A DNA stretch of 64,000 nt from BOG-908 sp965198915 (GTDB taxonomy: Bacteria; Pseudomonadota; Alphaproteobacteria; Acetobacterales; Acetobacteraceae): assembly GCA_965198915.1 (NCBI GenBank), contig CBDAQC010000006.1:124001-188000 (forward strand). Direction: 5' to 3'. A model generated the notes under the pieces. It was not told where the DNA came from and made no database searches. It was given only the letters and a program-made list of their open reading frames with translations. Made by a program: the position numbers and the translations under genes. Shown in pieces: positions 51,126-59,864 of this stretch (within the stretch, counting starts at the first letter, position 1; each line of letters starts with the position of its first letter).

Positions 51126-51153
51126 TCCCTCCCACACCCCGAGGAGCAGAGAC

Positions 51154-51363
51154 ATGCGCTACGCCGAGGTGAACCTGTTCGGCGTGCTGGTATCACCGAT
51201 CGCGCCGATGCTGCTGGCGGCCTGGCTGCTGTTCCTGGGGGTGCGGCGGGTGGCTGACCGGAGCGGGCTGACGCGCCGTATCTGGCATCCGGCGCTGGCG
51301 AATCTCTGTGTGCTGGTCATTCTGTTGTCGGTTATCGTGATCCTGGTGGGGAGGCTGGGCTGA
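51154..51363 (+). CDS. DUF1656 (AaeX-like) small membrane protein
   Basis: 69 aa, two hydrophobic segments (about 9-29 and 47-67) and the family features FGVLVSPIAPMLLAAWL and the W-HPAL patch near residues 44-48. GAGGAGC precedes the ATG. Part of AaeX-type efflux cassettes; exact role unknown. Its TGA overlaps the ATG of the HlyD-type gene by one base. Confidence 0.9.
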   Translation: MRYAEVNLFGVLVSPIAPMLLAAWLLFLGVRRVADRSGLTRRIWHPALANLCVLVILLSVIVILVGRLG

Positions 51364-52286
51364 TGCCGGACCAGATCGACGACACGCTTGGCGGGGCGAA
51401 ACTGCGGCTGGTGCCGGCGCGGCACGGGGCGGCGCCGCATCTGGTGCCGGTGCTGGTCACGCTGATGCTGGTGGCGGCGGCCGCGGTGTGCGCGTGGGCG
51501 GCGTGGGACGCCTATGTGGCGCCGCCCTGGACGCGGGACGGTACGGTGCGGGCGAACGTGGTGACGATGGCGCCGGAGATCTCCGGCCGCATCATCACGC
51601 TGCCGGTGGCAGACAATCAGTATGTGAAGCGCGGCGATCAGCTGCTGGAGATCGAGGCGACGGATTACGCGATTGCGGTGGACAACGCGCAGGCCAATCT
51701 GGACCAGGCGCGTATCAACGAGGCGAACAAGCAGGCGGAGGCGAAGCGGCGGCTGCAGTTAACCGATCTTTCAACCTCGCAGGAGGAGCGCCAGACGTAT
51801 CTGAGTGCGGCACAGCAGGCGACCGCCGCGGTGGCGCAGGCGCTGGCGGCGCTGGCGCAGGCGAAGGTGAATCTGGAGCGCACGCGCATCGCCTCGCCAG
51901 TGGACGGGTTCGTGACCAACCTGGAGGCGCGTGTGGGTGATTACGGCGTGACCGGGCAGCGAGTGATGACGCTGGTGGACGCGGATTCTTTCTGGATAGA
52001 CGGGTATTTCGAGGAGACGGAGCTGCACGCGATACATGACGGCGACCATGCGCGGGCGAAGCTGATCGGCTGGCATGATCCGATCGAGGGGCATGTGGCG
52101 GGCGTGGCGCGGGGCATTGTGGTTCCGAACGCCACTTCCGACGCGAGCGGGCTGGCGTCCGTCAATCCGATCTTCACCTGGGTTCGGCTGGCGCAGCGCG
52201 TGCCGGTGCACATTGCAATCGACCGGTTGCCGCAGGGAATGCGGCTGGTGGCGGGGCAGACGGCCAGCGTGGAGATCGTGAGATGA
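51363..52286 (+). CDS. HlyD-family membrane fusion protein (AaeA-like)
   Basis: Periplasmic adaptor of a tripartite efflux pump. 307 aa. One N-terminal membrane segment (LVPVLVTLMLVAAAAVCAWAAW, about 22-43), then YVAPPWTRDGTVRANVVTMAPEISG with a biotinyl-lipoyl-like half, an alpha-helical hairpin (about 105-165) and the second lipoyl half RIASPVDGFVTN. Pairs with the FUSC permease upstream; an outer-membrane channel is not encoded here. Confidence 0.92.
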   Translation: MPDQIDDTLGGAKLRLVPARHGAAPHLVPVLVTLMLVAAAAVCAWAAWDAYVAPPWTRDGTVRANVVTMAPEISGRIITLPVADNQYVKRGDQLLEIEATDYAIAVDNAQANLDQARINEANKQAEAKRRLQLTDLSTSQEERQTYLSAAQQATAAVAQALAALAQAKVNLERTRIASPVDGFVTNLEARVGDYGVTGQRVMTLVDADSFWIDGYFEETELHAIHDGDHARAKLIGWHDPIEGHVAGVARGIVVPNATSDASGLASVNPIFTWVRLAQRVPVHIAIDRLPQGMRLVAGQTASVEIVR

Positions 52287-52479
52287 CGGTGCGCTGCGCT
52301 GGCGTGGTGTTCGACAGCGGCTTGGCGGCGCAGCTGCTGCGGCAGCGCTGGTGGTGTGGTGGTCTCCGTGGCGGTGTCGCCGGGGCGGATTGCGGGACGG
52401 CTGGATAGGGTGCGCCTGAGTCCGATCCTTGGCGCGCGCCGGCGTCAGAGATCGGACTGCAGCAAAGTTTTGCGACGGT

Positions 52480-53187
52480 TTATGCCACCTCGCGGCGGCC
52501 GAGCTGATCTAGTATCGGGTAGATGGCGGAGGGCTCGGGCCGCCTCGTGTAGTCCGCGTTGACTTCGGCGTAGGCTATCATTCCGTTCCGCGCGATGACG
52601 TAGCGGGCCGGCATCGGCAAGGTCCAGCTATCCTCGCCGTTGAATTGCGTGAGGTCCGCACCGAGACTTTGTTGGACCTCACGCAGATACTCCGGCAGGG
52701 TCCAGCGCACGCCGAACCGGGCGGCGACTTCGCCGCGATAATCGACGAGGATGGGGAATCCGAGCCCGTTCTGCCGCTGCGATTTGCGGCTGTTCGGCGC
52801 GGTCTGCTCCGAGATTGCCACCACGCTCGCCCCGCGTGCCTCGATGTCCGGCCTGGCCTGTTCCAGTGCGCTTAAATCGAAGTTGCAATACGGACACCAG
52901 GCGCCGCGATAGAACGTGACGACGAGCGGGCCTTCGGCAAGCAGCAGTTTCGACGAGACGGGCTTGCCGTCCACGTCAGGAAGCGTGAAGTCCGGCGCGC
53001 GGGCCCCCAGTTTCAGGGCACGGTCCTGGGCTCCTGACGCGATCAGCTCGCTGGTCGAGCGATGAAGCGCCGCGACGGCTTCGGGCGGTGCGAGATTGGT
53101 CTCGAATTGGTGTTTCAGCGCATCGAGCTTGCCTTGCAAGGGCAGGCCGGATTTCGCGATCGAAGCGAGTGTTTCCTGCAGAGTCAT
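52480..53187 (-). CDS. Peroxiredoxin-like (AhpC/TSA) protein
   Basis: 235 aa. An N-terminal helical region (1-60) precedes a thioredoxin-fold domain: GARAPDFTLPDVDGKPV near 61-77 and FYRGAWCPYCNFDLSALE near 92-109, where the CPYC pair replaces the usual single peroxidatic Cys context of T/S-x-x-C. Likely reduces peroxides or disulfides in the cytoplasm. It stands downstream of the redox operon on the same strand, with 90 nt between. Confidence 0.88.
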   Translation of the reverse strand: MTLQETLASIAKSGLPLQGKLDALKHQFETNLAPPEAVAALHRSTSELIASGAQDRALKLGARAPDFTLPDVDGKPVSSKLLLAEGPLVVTFYRGAWCPYCNFDLSALEQARPDIEARGASVVAISEQTAPNSRKSQRQNGLGFPILVDYRGEVAARFGVRWTLPEYLREVQQSLGADLTQFNGEDSWTLPMPARYVIARNGMIAYAEVNADYTRRPEPSAIYPILDQLGRREVA

Positions 53188-53277
53188 GGGATTCGTCCTT
53201 TGCTGTGCGTCGGGCTTTATGCTGGAGACGTGCCGCTGGTGTAGGCTCCTGTTGTACGCCTCTCGGCGGCCGGGAGG

Positions 53278-53754
53278 TCAGATGCCGAGCTCGCGTAGCC
53301 CCGGGTGATCATCCGGCCGAGGTTGCCCGAGGGGCCAGTGGAAGCGCCGGGCGGATTCGGCTATCGGGATGTCGTTGATGCTTGCGTGGCGTACGCGCAT
53401 CAGGCCGCGCTCATCGAATTCCCATAATTCGTTTCCGTAGCTGCGGAACCACGCGGCGCCTGCGTCCTGCCACTCGTAGCAGAAGCGAACGGCCATCCGG
53501 TTCTCGCGAAAGCCCCAAAGCTCCTTGATCAGTCGGTACTCCCTCTCCGTCGCCCATTTGCGCGTGAGGAACGCCACGATCGCGTCACGTCCCTGGAAGA
53601 TTTCGTCGCGGTTGCGCCAGCGACTGTCGACGGTATAGGCCAGCGCGACCTTTGCCGGATCCCGGCTGTTCCAGGCGTCTTCCGCCTTGCGTACCTTCAG
53701 CGCCGCGCTGGCGCTGTCAAAGGGCGGGAAGGGCGGACGGGCCTCGTCTGTCAC
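53278..53754 (-). CDS. NTF2-like protein (DUF1348 type)
   Basis: 158 aa from GTG 53754, which overlaps the TGA of the PNPOx-like gene (GTGA). Cone-shaped NTF2 fold: LKVRKAEDAWNSRDPAKVAL, YTVDSRWRNRDEIFQGRDAIV, EYRLIKELWGFRENRMAVRF and YGNELWEFDERGLMRVRHAS. Matches the DUF1348 family, often next to stress genes. No catalytic residues assigned. The longer frame to 54207 overlaps the upstream gene and is rejected. Confidence 0.87.
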   Translation of the reverse strand: MTDEARPPFPPFDSASAALKVRKAEDAWNSRDPAKVALAYTVDSRWRNRDEIFQGRDAIVAFLTRKWATEREYRLIKELWGFRENRMAVRFCYEWQDAGAAWFRSYGNELWEFDERGLMRVRHASINDIPIAESARRFHWPLGQPRPDDHPGLRELGI

Positions 53755-54392
53755 GATTGATTGTCCTTGTTCTTGTAGTGGAGCAGTTCTGCGGCAAGCT
53801 GCGCGTTCTCCTGCTCCAGCGTCCCGAGACGGTGGCGGAGGGGAGACGTGGCGATTTCGATTTCTTCTTTGGTGTAGCGGGGCCGGATGTGCTGTGGACA
53901 GTTCCAGTCGAAGGTTTCCAGGCGCAGGACGAGGGCCCGCTCGGCCCTTGCGCGATACGCGGGGTCGATCAGCTTTGCCGACAGGACCGGCGAGTTGGTG
54001 AGATCCTCCGCATGCATGTGGGCGAGGATCTTCAGGCGTGCCCGGTGCGGGTAATCCATCAGGATCAGGCAGACCCTGTCGTCTGCGCGAACGTTGCCGA
54101 GGCTGATATATTGCCGGTTGCCGCGGAAATCCGCAAAGGCCAGCGTCGTCTCGTCGAGCAGCTTGAGAAAGCCGGGTGGCCCGCCGCGATGTTGCACGTA
54201 GGGCCACCCGGATTCGGATGTCGATGCGAGATAGAAGCTGTCACGCGCCGAAATGAAAGCCGCTTCCCTGGCGGTGAAACGGTCGAACGCCCGGTCGCCT
54301 TCTTGCGCCTCCCAAAGGGCAAGGCTTCCCTGTTCCGCCTGCGCCTGGCGAACGCTCGGTGTCGCAAGCCGGTCAAGGAAGCCGTACTTCAT
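53751..54392 (-). CDS. Pyridoxamine 5'-phosphate oxidase-like flavoprotein
   Basis: 213 aa. Split-barrel flavin-binding fold: FISARDSFYLASTSESGWPY near residues 46-65 and HRGGPPGFLKLLDETTLAFA near 68-87, with RQYISLGN next. C-terminal 40 residues form a coiled coil (LRHRLGTLEQENAQLAAELL). Not the vitamin B6 enzyme proper; likely a flavin- or F420-dependent reductase with unknown substrate. Starts 8 nt after the carboxymuconolactone decarboxylase-like gene. Confidence 0.85.
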   Translation of the reverse strand: MKYGFLDRLATPSVRQAQAEQGSLALWEAQEGDRAFDRFTAREAAFISARDSFYLASTSESGWPYVQHRGGPPGFLKLLDETTLAFADFRGNRQYISLGNVRADDRVCLILMDYPHRARLKILAHMHAEDLTNSPVLSAKLIDPAYRARAERALVLRLETFDWNCPQHIRPRYTKEEIEIATSPLRHRLGTLEQENAQLAAELLHYKNKDNQS

Positions 54393-54399
54393 AATGCCC

Positions 54400-54942
54400 T
54401 CAGGCTGCCTTGGCGGTTACGACTGGAAAGTCGATGTCGGTTCCTGCCACGATGTTGAGGAAGTTGGTGAACACGTTTTCGGCTACGACCGCGACGATCT
54501 CGACGATCTGTCCGTCGGAATAGCCTGCGTCCCGAACCGACTCGATCTCGGCGTCCGTGACCTGGCCACGGTTCCTGGCGAGCGATGCCGCGAACGCCAC
54601 GGCGGCGTTGGCCTTGGGATCGGCCGAGATGCCCTGGCGGTTGCCTGCGATCTCCGCGGCATCGAGCTTCGCCAGGTTGGCGGCCAGATAGCTGTGCGCC
54701 GACAGGCAGTAGTCACAGCCATTCACCTGCGCCACGGCGAGGGCGATGCGCTCCCGCGTTTTCACATCCAGCGTTTTGGACAGGGCGGCATTCTGGCTCA
54801 GGTAGCCCTGCAGCGCGTGCGGGCTGAGTGCGATCACGCGGAACATGTTCGGCACCAGCCCCAGCTGCTTTTCCACCGCATCGAGCAGCGGTATGGAGGC
54901 GGCCGGGACGGCTTCGCGGGTTGGAGCGGAAATGCGTGCCAT
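54400..54942 (-). CDS. AhpD-like carboxymuconolactone decarboxylase family protein
   Basis: 180 aa from ATG 54942, with AAGGAGCC upstream. All-helical AhpD fold with the redox pair in VNGCDYCLSAHSYLA (CxxC, about residues 73-81 region) preceded by TRERIALAVAQ. Expected to act as a peroxidase-linked disulfide reductase rather than a decarboxylase. First gene of the three-gene redox operon under the adjacent LysR gene. The frame to 55038 is upstream leader. Confidence 0.9.
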   Translation of the reverse strand: MARISAPTREAVPAASIPLLDAVEKQLGLVPNMFRVIALSPHALQGYLSQNAALSKTLDVKTRERIALAVAQVNGCDYCLSAHSYLAANLAKLDAAEIAGNRQGISADPKANAAVAFAASLARNRGQVTDAEIESVRDAGYSDGQIVEIVAVVAENVFTNFLNIVAGTDIDFPVVTAKAA

Positions 54943-55080
54943 GGTATGGCTCCTTGTGTTGGTGCCCGACCGATATAGAACCGCGCGCCACACGGGATAA
55001 TCCGTTGTCTTGACAAGACTCACTTGCCGGAACGGCAATAAAGCCGCGGGCGGGTAACGCGATACAGCATGAGGCCGGAT

Positions 55081-55986
55081 CTAGGCCGAACTTAACTCGG
55101 GGAGCGGGTTGCTTTTAAAGTGGTCTCGCAGCGCTTTCACGAAGACGGCTACGTTGGCCGACGGTATGCGCCGCGCCTGGTAGGCGACACTGACCGGTAG
55201 CGGGGGTGGCGCATACTCCTGTAGCACGAGTGCGAGACGGCCGGCGTGGACCGCATTCCAAATCTGGTAGGACAGCGTTCGCGCAATGCCGACGCCGGCT
55301 TCCGCGGCGTTGATCGCCGCGTCCGCGCCGTTGACGATCAGGCGGGGCTCGACCCGCACTGTCCTGCCTTCCGTGCCGAACGGCCATTCGTTGGTTGTGC
55401 CGATGCCTTCGAAGAGGATGATGTGGTGTGACGACAGTGCCGCAGGCGAGGCTGGCGCGCCGTGTTCCTGCAGGTATGCCGGGCTGGCGGTGAGGACAGG
55501 TGTGGCGAAACCCAGCCTGGCGGCGATGAGGCTGCTGTCCGCCAGCGCGCCCACACGAACGGCGACGTCGACGCCGTCCTCTACCAGGTGTACGTTGCGG
55601 TCCGACAATGTGAGGTGGATCGATAGAGCGGGGTGCTCGCCCAGGAGCCTGTTGACGATCGGCAGCACGTACAGGCGGCCAAACAGAAGTGGGGCTGTGA
55701 CGCGCAGGATGCCGCGGGGTGCCGAGTCTTCGCCGCGCACCCGTCTCTCCGACATCTCGATGTCATCGAGTATCTGTCTGCAATCTTCCAGGTAGATTGC
55801 GCCACGCTGTGTCACCTGCACCGACCTGGTCGTCCGGTTGAGCAGCATTACGCCCAGTTTTTCCTCGACTTGCGAGATCGATCTCGTGACGACGGATGGT
55901 GACAGCCGCATGCGGCGGGCGGCTTCGGCGAAGCTTCCTTGCGTGGCGACGGAGACGAAGATCCGCATGGCTTCGAGGTTGTCCAT
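55081..55986 (-). CDS. LysR family transcriptional regulator
   Basis: 301 aa from ATG 55986 (MDNLEAMRIFVSVATQGSFA). Winged helix-turn-helix at residues 1-60 (SFAEAARRMRLSPSVVTRSI, VEEKLGVMLLNRTTRSV), then a periplasmic-binding-like inducer domain. It belongs to the broad LysR group with names such as AaeR or DhcR-like; the effector is unknown. Same strand as the redox operon, which starts 138 nt downstream, and divergent from a small unknown gene. Likely controls one or both. Confidence 0.93.
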   Translation of the reverse strand: MDNLEAMRIFVSVATQGSFAEAARRMRLSPSVVTRSISQVEEKLGVMLLNRTTRSVQVTQRGAIYLEDCRQILDDIEMSERRVRGEDSAPRGILRVTAPLLFGRLYVLPIVNRLLGEHPALSIHLTLSDRNVHLVEDGVDVAVRVGALADSSLIAARLGFATPVLTASPAYLQEHGAPASPAALSSHHIILFEGIGTTNEWPFGTEGRTVRVEPRLIVNGADAAINAAEAGVGIARTLSYQIWNAVHAGRLALVLQEYAPPPLPVSVAYQARRIPSANVAVFVKALRDHFKSNPLPELSSA

Positions 55987-56089
55987 GCAGTATTGCTCAA
56001 TCGGCAACGATGTCTTGTCAACTTCGGTGATTATCGTGTTGGCAGGCAGGTCTTACACGTGTGTCCACCTGAAGCCGGAGGAGATACTC

Positions 56090-56272
56090 GTGTTGGAAGT
56101 GACCGAGCCGCGCCGTGGGTCCGTCCCTGCCCTGGATCGCAAAACCTCCTGGTGGGGCCGGTTGCTTGTGGGACGGGTGCAGGCTGCTCTCGCGGCGGAG
56201 AACAGGCGGGCTGACGCTGGGATGGGCTACAACGCCGGCGGCAACTGGTTCGACGTCTACTGGCGATATTGA
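56090..56272 (+). CDS. Small hypothetical protein divergent from the LysR gene
   Basis: 60 aa from GTG 56090, with GGAGGAGA about 6 nt upstream, a strong ribosome-binding site. Sequence: basic and Trp/Arg-rich, KTSWWGRLLVGRVQAALAAE in the middle and NWFDVYWRY at the end. No family recognised. Position suggests it is a LysR target. The frame is open upstream into the LysR gene, which is ignored. Confidence 0.5.
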   Translation: MLEVTEPRRGSVPALDRKTSWWGRLLVGRVQAALAAENRRADAGMGYNAGGNWFDVYWRY

Positions 56273-56397
56273 GGGTGGGCGATGACGTCTGTGCGCGGTT
56301 CGTGTTGCGTGTTCGGGCGTTCAGGTTTGCTAGCTTGTGGCGCGGCTGAGAGGGCGGTGGGACAGCAGGCTGCGGCAGTGTCGGCAGCCGGGCGAGT

Positions 56398-56769
56398 TCA
56401 AGGCGCCGGCCGTCCGGAGATGAACGACGCGTCGTCTGGCGTCAGTTCCTCCGGCTTCACCCGGCCGCCGTCGCCCTCTACCGTAACCGTGCCGGTCCAG
56501 CCCAGGTCGTGCGCCACGGCTTTGGCTGCCACGATCAGCCGGTGCAGCGCTTCCAGGGAGAGCGCTCCCGCGCCGATCAGCTTGGCGCCGACGGTCAGCA
56601 CGAGTATCACGTCGTCCACGCCCACCAGCCGGCTCTGCAGCGGCTTGGACCGAGCGGCTTCCACCTCGTCCAGCGCCGCCGCCTTTTCCTGCAGGCGCCG
56701 GGCGAAGTCAGCCAGCCCGGCTTCGGTCATCGTCGCCTGCCCTTCGAAATGCAGCGTCACGTCGGTCAC
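56398..56769 (-). CDS. Small partner protein of the CHAT-domain gene
   Basis: 123 aa from GTG 56769, which overlaps the CHAT stop (GTGA). Starts VTDVTLHFEGQATMTEAGLA; central hydrophobic stretch LVGVDDVILVLTVGAKLIGAG (about 51-71), then VTVEGDGGRVKPEELTPDD. No firm family. The strand-helix-strand layout with a central hydrophobic helix recalls small effector-associated components found beside peptidase effectors, but that resemblance is by eye only. Coupling to the CHAT gene argues for joint function. Confidence 0.6.
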   Translation of the reverse strand: MTDVTLHFEGQATMTEAGLADFARRLQEKAAALDEVEAARSKPLQSRLVGVDDVILVLTVGAKLIGAGALSLEALHRLIVAAKAVAHDLGWTGTVTVEGDGGRVKPEELTPDDASFISGRPAP

Positions 56770-59700
56770 GGCACAGCCTCCGCATTGCGGCCGGTCCGGC
56801 CGATGGACGTCATGAACAGGGGCGCCCAGTAGAACACGCTTTGCGCCGACGGGCCCTGCAAATACGCGCATGTCGCGTCACGCAGCGCCACCTCGGGCGC
56901 CGCCCCCGCGGCTAGCCCGGCGTGCAACACCGGCAGCAGCGCGCCGGCGGTGGCATCGTCCACCGGCCACAACGCGCCGATCACCGAGCCCGCTCCCGCC
57001 TCGAACAGCGCCCCTTGCAGGCCGAATAGGTCGTCGCCCGGCAGTTCGGGCAGGCCAGGCAGGCCAAGCGCCCGCTGCCCGGAACAGCATGCGCTCATCA
57101 CCACCAGTTCGGCCCGCAGCGTCGAGGCGGCGATCGTCAGCGCCTCGACCTCGCCGTCACGCAGGTACAGCCGCGACAGGAACGGGTCACCGCCGGTGTC
57201 GTCTGCCAGCACGCTGGAGCCGTGCGTGGCCAGATGCAGGCAACGGCATCGCTCCAGCGGCAGCGCCGCAAAGGCCGCCCGCGTGGCGGCGTCGCCGAGC
57301 AGGGTGGCGGCCCTGGTTCCCGCCGCCTGCCAGGCCTCCGCCACGGCGCGCGCCTCGCTTTCGGCGTGCGGCAGGTCGCGCACGCCCGGCCGCCCGAAGG
57401 CGCCTACGCCCACGGCGATCACGTCGCCCGCCCTGCTGCCTGTCCAGGGGAGCAGCAGGCTTTCGAAGCTTGGCACGTAGCGTATCGTCGCCCGCTCGAT
57501 CAGGTAGCGCCCGTCCACGCGGGCGGCATGGAACGGCACGAGGTGCAGCGCCCGGTGCGGCGAGAGCACCAGATGCTTGGCCTCGGCCACGAACGCTCGC
57601 GTGGCCGGCGGCAGAAGCGCCTGGGTCAGCGTCTCCACCGTACGCCCCAGCGAGTCCTCCGCCATTGCCGACGCACGCACGTTATCCACGTAGCGCCGCA
57701 GCCGCGTGCGGTCTTGTTCCGACAGAATGACGCGCTCCGCGTGCACCCGCGTCCGGTCCACGGCCAGGACCAGCAGCACGCCGTCGGCCACCCACACCCA
57801 CGCGACCACCGCCTCGTCAGGCGCCAGCGACGCCTGCACGGAGGCGAGCGACAGCGCCGGCAGGACACGGCCCGGCGCACCGCGCAGGCGGGCGATGGAC
57901 AGCAGGCGCCACAGCGCGCGCCGGTGCGCCAGCAGCGCCGGGCGCTGTTCCGGCGTGGCCGCGTTGAGCGCCGCGGTAGCCTCCCGCAGGCGCGCCTGCA
58001 GCGACGCCTCGCCGTCACCGGGCGGCGGCGCCAGCGCGTTGCGCAGCGCCGCGCGGGACCGGTACAGGTCCATGACGACCAGCAAATCGTCCCAGCGCTC
58101 CAGCTTGAAGGCGGCGAAGGCGGCGGTGATGTAGAAATGCGTGCGCTCGGCCAGGAAGCCGCCCTGCTGGTAGGGGTCGTGGATGCGGTCCCGCCGCGCC
58201 TCGATCGCTCCTATCGCGCCCTTTGCCAGCGTCAGCACAGCGGGCGAGTCGCTGGCCGCTGCGGCCAGACCCACGCGGTGCGTGCGTAGCGTCAGGAATG
58301 CCGAGAACAGGGTAGGATCGGCGAGCTCTTCGGGCGCGGTGCCGCCCGCGGTCAGCGCCGCCTCGCCGGCCAGCGCCGCCGCATCACTGGCCGCGGCCTG
58401 CCCGCGCCGTTCCAGCAGGCGGGCCTGTTGCAGGCAGGCGCTCGCCGCCAGCCCGGGCTGGGCGGATTCCCGGGCAGCAGCGGCCACGCAGGCCGCCTCG
58501 GCCATCGCGGTGTCGTCCGGCTGGGCGTCTGCCTGCGTGGCGTCGATCAGCGCACCTACGCGCCGCCACAGCGTCATCAGGGCCGCATGCGCCGGGTCTT
58601 CGGCCGGTGGCGGCGGGCTCTCCAGCTTGGGCGTGTAGGCCATCAGCGTCGCGCTGATCGCATCCTGCACCGTCCGCAGCGCGTCCAGCATGGCCTGGTC
58701 GAAGTCGTGAACGGTCTGCATCACGCCCTCGAGGCGGCGCGCCTCGGCGGGCTGTGCCTGACAGGCTTCGGCGTGGCGCGCCTGCAGCGGTTGCAGCGCC
58801 AGTTGGCCGACGCGTTGCAGCAGCTTATGGACGCCCGTGCCGCTGCGCCGCGCGCAGGCGGCCGCCACCCACGCGTCTGTCCAGTCCGCGCCGCCGTCCG
58901 GGGCGGGAAAACCAGCCTCCGCCAGCGCCGCCGAGGCCGCCTCCGCATAGCGCGCCCGGCCGGGCGCGTCATTCGCCATCTCGGCCATACGCCCGAGCCG
59001 GCCGAGCGCCTGCGCCCGCTCCAGCGGGTCGGCAATCCCGTCCGTCACGCGGGACAGGTCGGAGAACATGCCGCCATCCACGTCGGCGTCCACCGCGAAG
59101 CCCAACCAGCTCGCCTGGTCGCCCGCCGCAGCGGCGTCATCCGGCTCGCCGGCCTCCTCGTACAGCCGTGCCGCCTCGGCGTAGTCGTCGCGTGCCCGGC
59201 GGGATTGGTTGAGCTGCTGCCAGCCACGGCCGAGCGCTGCGGCGGCACCCGCCATGGCGAAGCACAGATAGGGCCGCATGCGCCCTGCGGCCGCGCCCGC
59301 CAGCAGCGTCCGGTGCGCTTCCAGCACCGCCTCCAGCGCCGCCAGGCTTTGCGGCGTGATGGCGCCGGGAACGATCCCGGCTTGCGCCGCCAGCAGGGCT
59401 GGGTGCAGCGCGTCCATCTCCGCCATCAGCCGCTGGTCGTCCGCCGGGAACGGCACCGGCCCCGCCAGGTTGGGATGTGCCCGCCGTAACGTGTCCCAGC
59501 CCGCTGCCGTCCAGCCGTTGCGTTCGTAGAGGGCGCGCTGCTGTGGCGGCATCGTTCCCGCCTGGTAGGCCGCCTGCAGCGAGGCGAACGCCGCCTGCGC
59601 GTCCGGCCCGTCGACGATTCCCAACGCACGGCGCTGTGCCGCCATCAGGGTGAGGAAGGCCTGCAGCAGATCGTCCGGATCCGCGACGCTGGCTGCGGAC

Positions 59701-59864
59701 TCCAGCAGAGCGTGCACCGGCTTGCCTTCGGCCGCCGCCTGCTGCACGCGATCCAGGGCGGCTTCCAACGCGCGCAACGCTGCCGCCCGGCGGCCGTTCG
59801 GCAACCCGCTTTCGATCGCGTGGCTAAGCATGGTCCTTGCCTGATCTGAGAGGCGCACTGCCAT
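56766..59864 (-). CDS. Large CHAT-domain (caspase-like) protein
   Basis: 1032 aa. The C-terminal 280 residues form a CHAT peptidase domain: LVLSPHRALHLVPFHAARV, catalytic His in CLHLATHGSS (H881) and Cys in VVMSACCSGQ (C926), then GDDLFGLQGALFEAGAGSVI and ALWPVDDATA. The remaining 750 residues are Ala/Leu/Arg-rich helices resembling degenerate TPR-like repeats. CHAT proteases act in bacterial programmed responses, for example gasmin cleavage and the Craspase protease Csx29. No gasdermin-like or CRISPR gene is nearby. Followed by a coupled small partner gene. Confidence 0.85.
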   Translation of the reverse strand: MAVRLSDQARTMLSHAIESGLPNGRRAAALRALEAALDRVQQAAAEGKPVHALLESAASVADPDDLLQAFLTLMAAQRRALGIVDGPDAQAAFASLQAAYQAGTMPPQQRALYERNGWTAAGWDTLRRAHPNLAGPVPFPADDQRLMAEMDALHPALLAAQAGIVPGAITPQSLAALEAVLEAHRTLLAGAAAGRMRPYLCFAMAGAAAALGRGWQQLNQSRRARDDYAEAARLYEEAGEPDDAAAAGDQASWLGFAVDADVDGGMFSDLSRVTDGIADPLERAQALGRLGRMAEMANDAPGRARYAEAASAALAEAGFPAPDGGADWTDAWVAAACARRSGTGVHKLLQRVGQLALQPLQARHAEACQAQPAEARRLEGVMQTVHDFDQAMLDALRTVQDAISATLMAYTPKLESPPPPAEDPAHAALMTLWRRVGALIDATQADAQPDDTAMAEAACVAAAARESAQPGLAASACLQQARLLERRGQAAASDAAALAGEAALTAGGTAPEELADPTLFSAFLTLRTHRVGLAAAASDSPAVLTLAKGAIGAIEARRDRIHDPYQQGGFLAERTHFYITAAFAAFKLERWDDLLVVMDLYRSRAALRNALAPPPGDGEASLQARLREATAALNAATPEQRPALLAHRRALWRLLSIARLRGAPGRVLPALSLASVQASLAPDEAVVAWVWVADGVLLVLAVDRTRVHAERVILSEQDRTRLRRYVDNVRASAMAEDSLGRTVETLTQALLPPATRAFVAEAKHLVLSPHRALHLVPFHAARVDGRYLIERATIRYVPSFESLLLPWTGSRAGDVIAVGVGAFGRPGVRDLPHAESEARAVAEAWQAAGTRAATLLGDAATRAAFAALPLERCRCLHLATHGSSVLADDTGGDPFLSRLYLRDGEVEALTIAASTLRAELVVMSACCSGQRALGLPGLPELPGDDLFGLQGALFEAGAGSVIGALWPVDDATAGALLPVLHAGLAAGAAPEVALRDATCAYLQGPSAQSVFYWAPLFMTSIGRTGRNAEAVP

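Larger units (their letters stand above)
50571..51153. other. 583 nt insert splitting the efflux cassette
   Basis: Contains the stem-loop, a MITE-like element (50640-50817), about 240 nt with no recognisable feature, and a single repeat arm (51067-51125) before DUF1656. No gene is supported; open frames lack family features. Confidence 0.65.
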
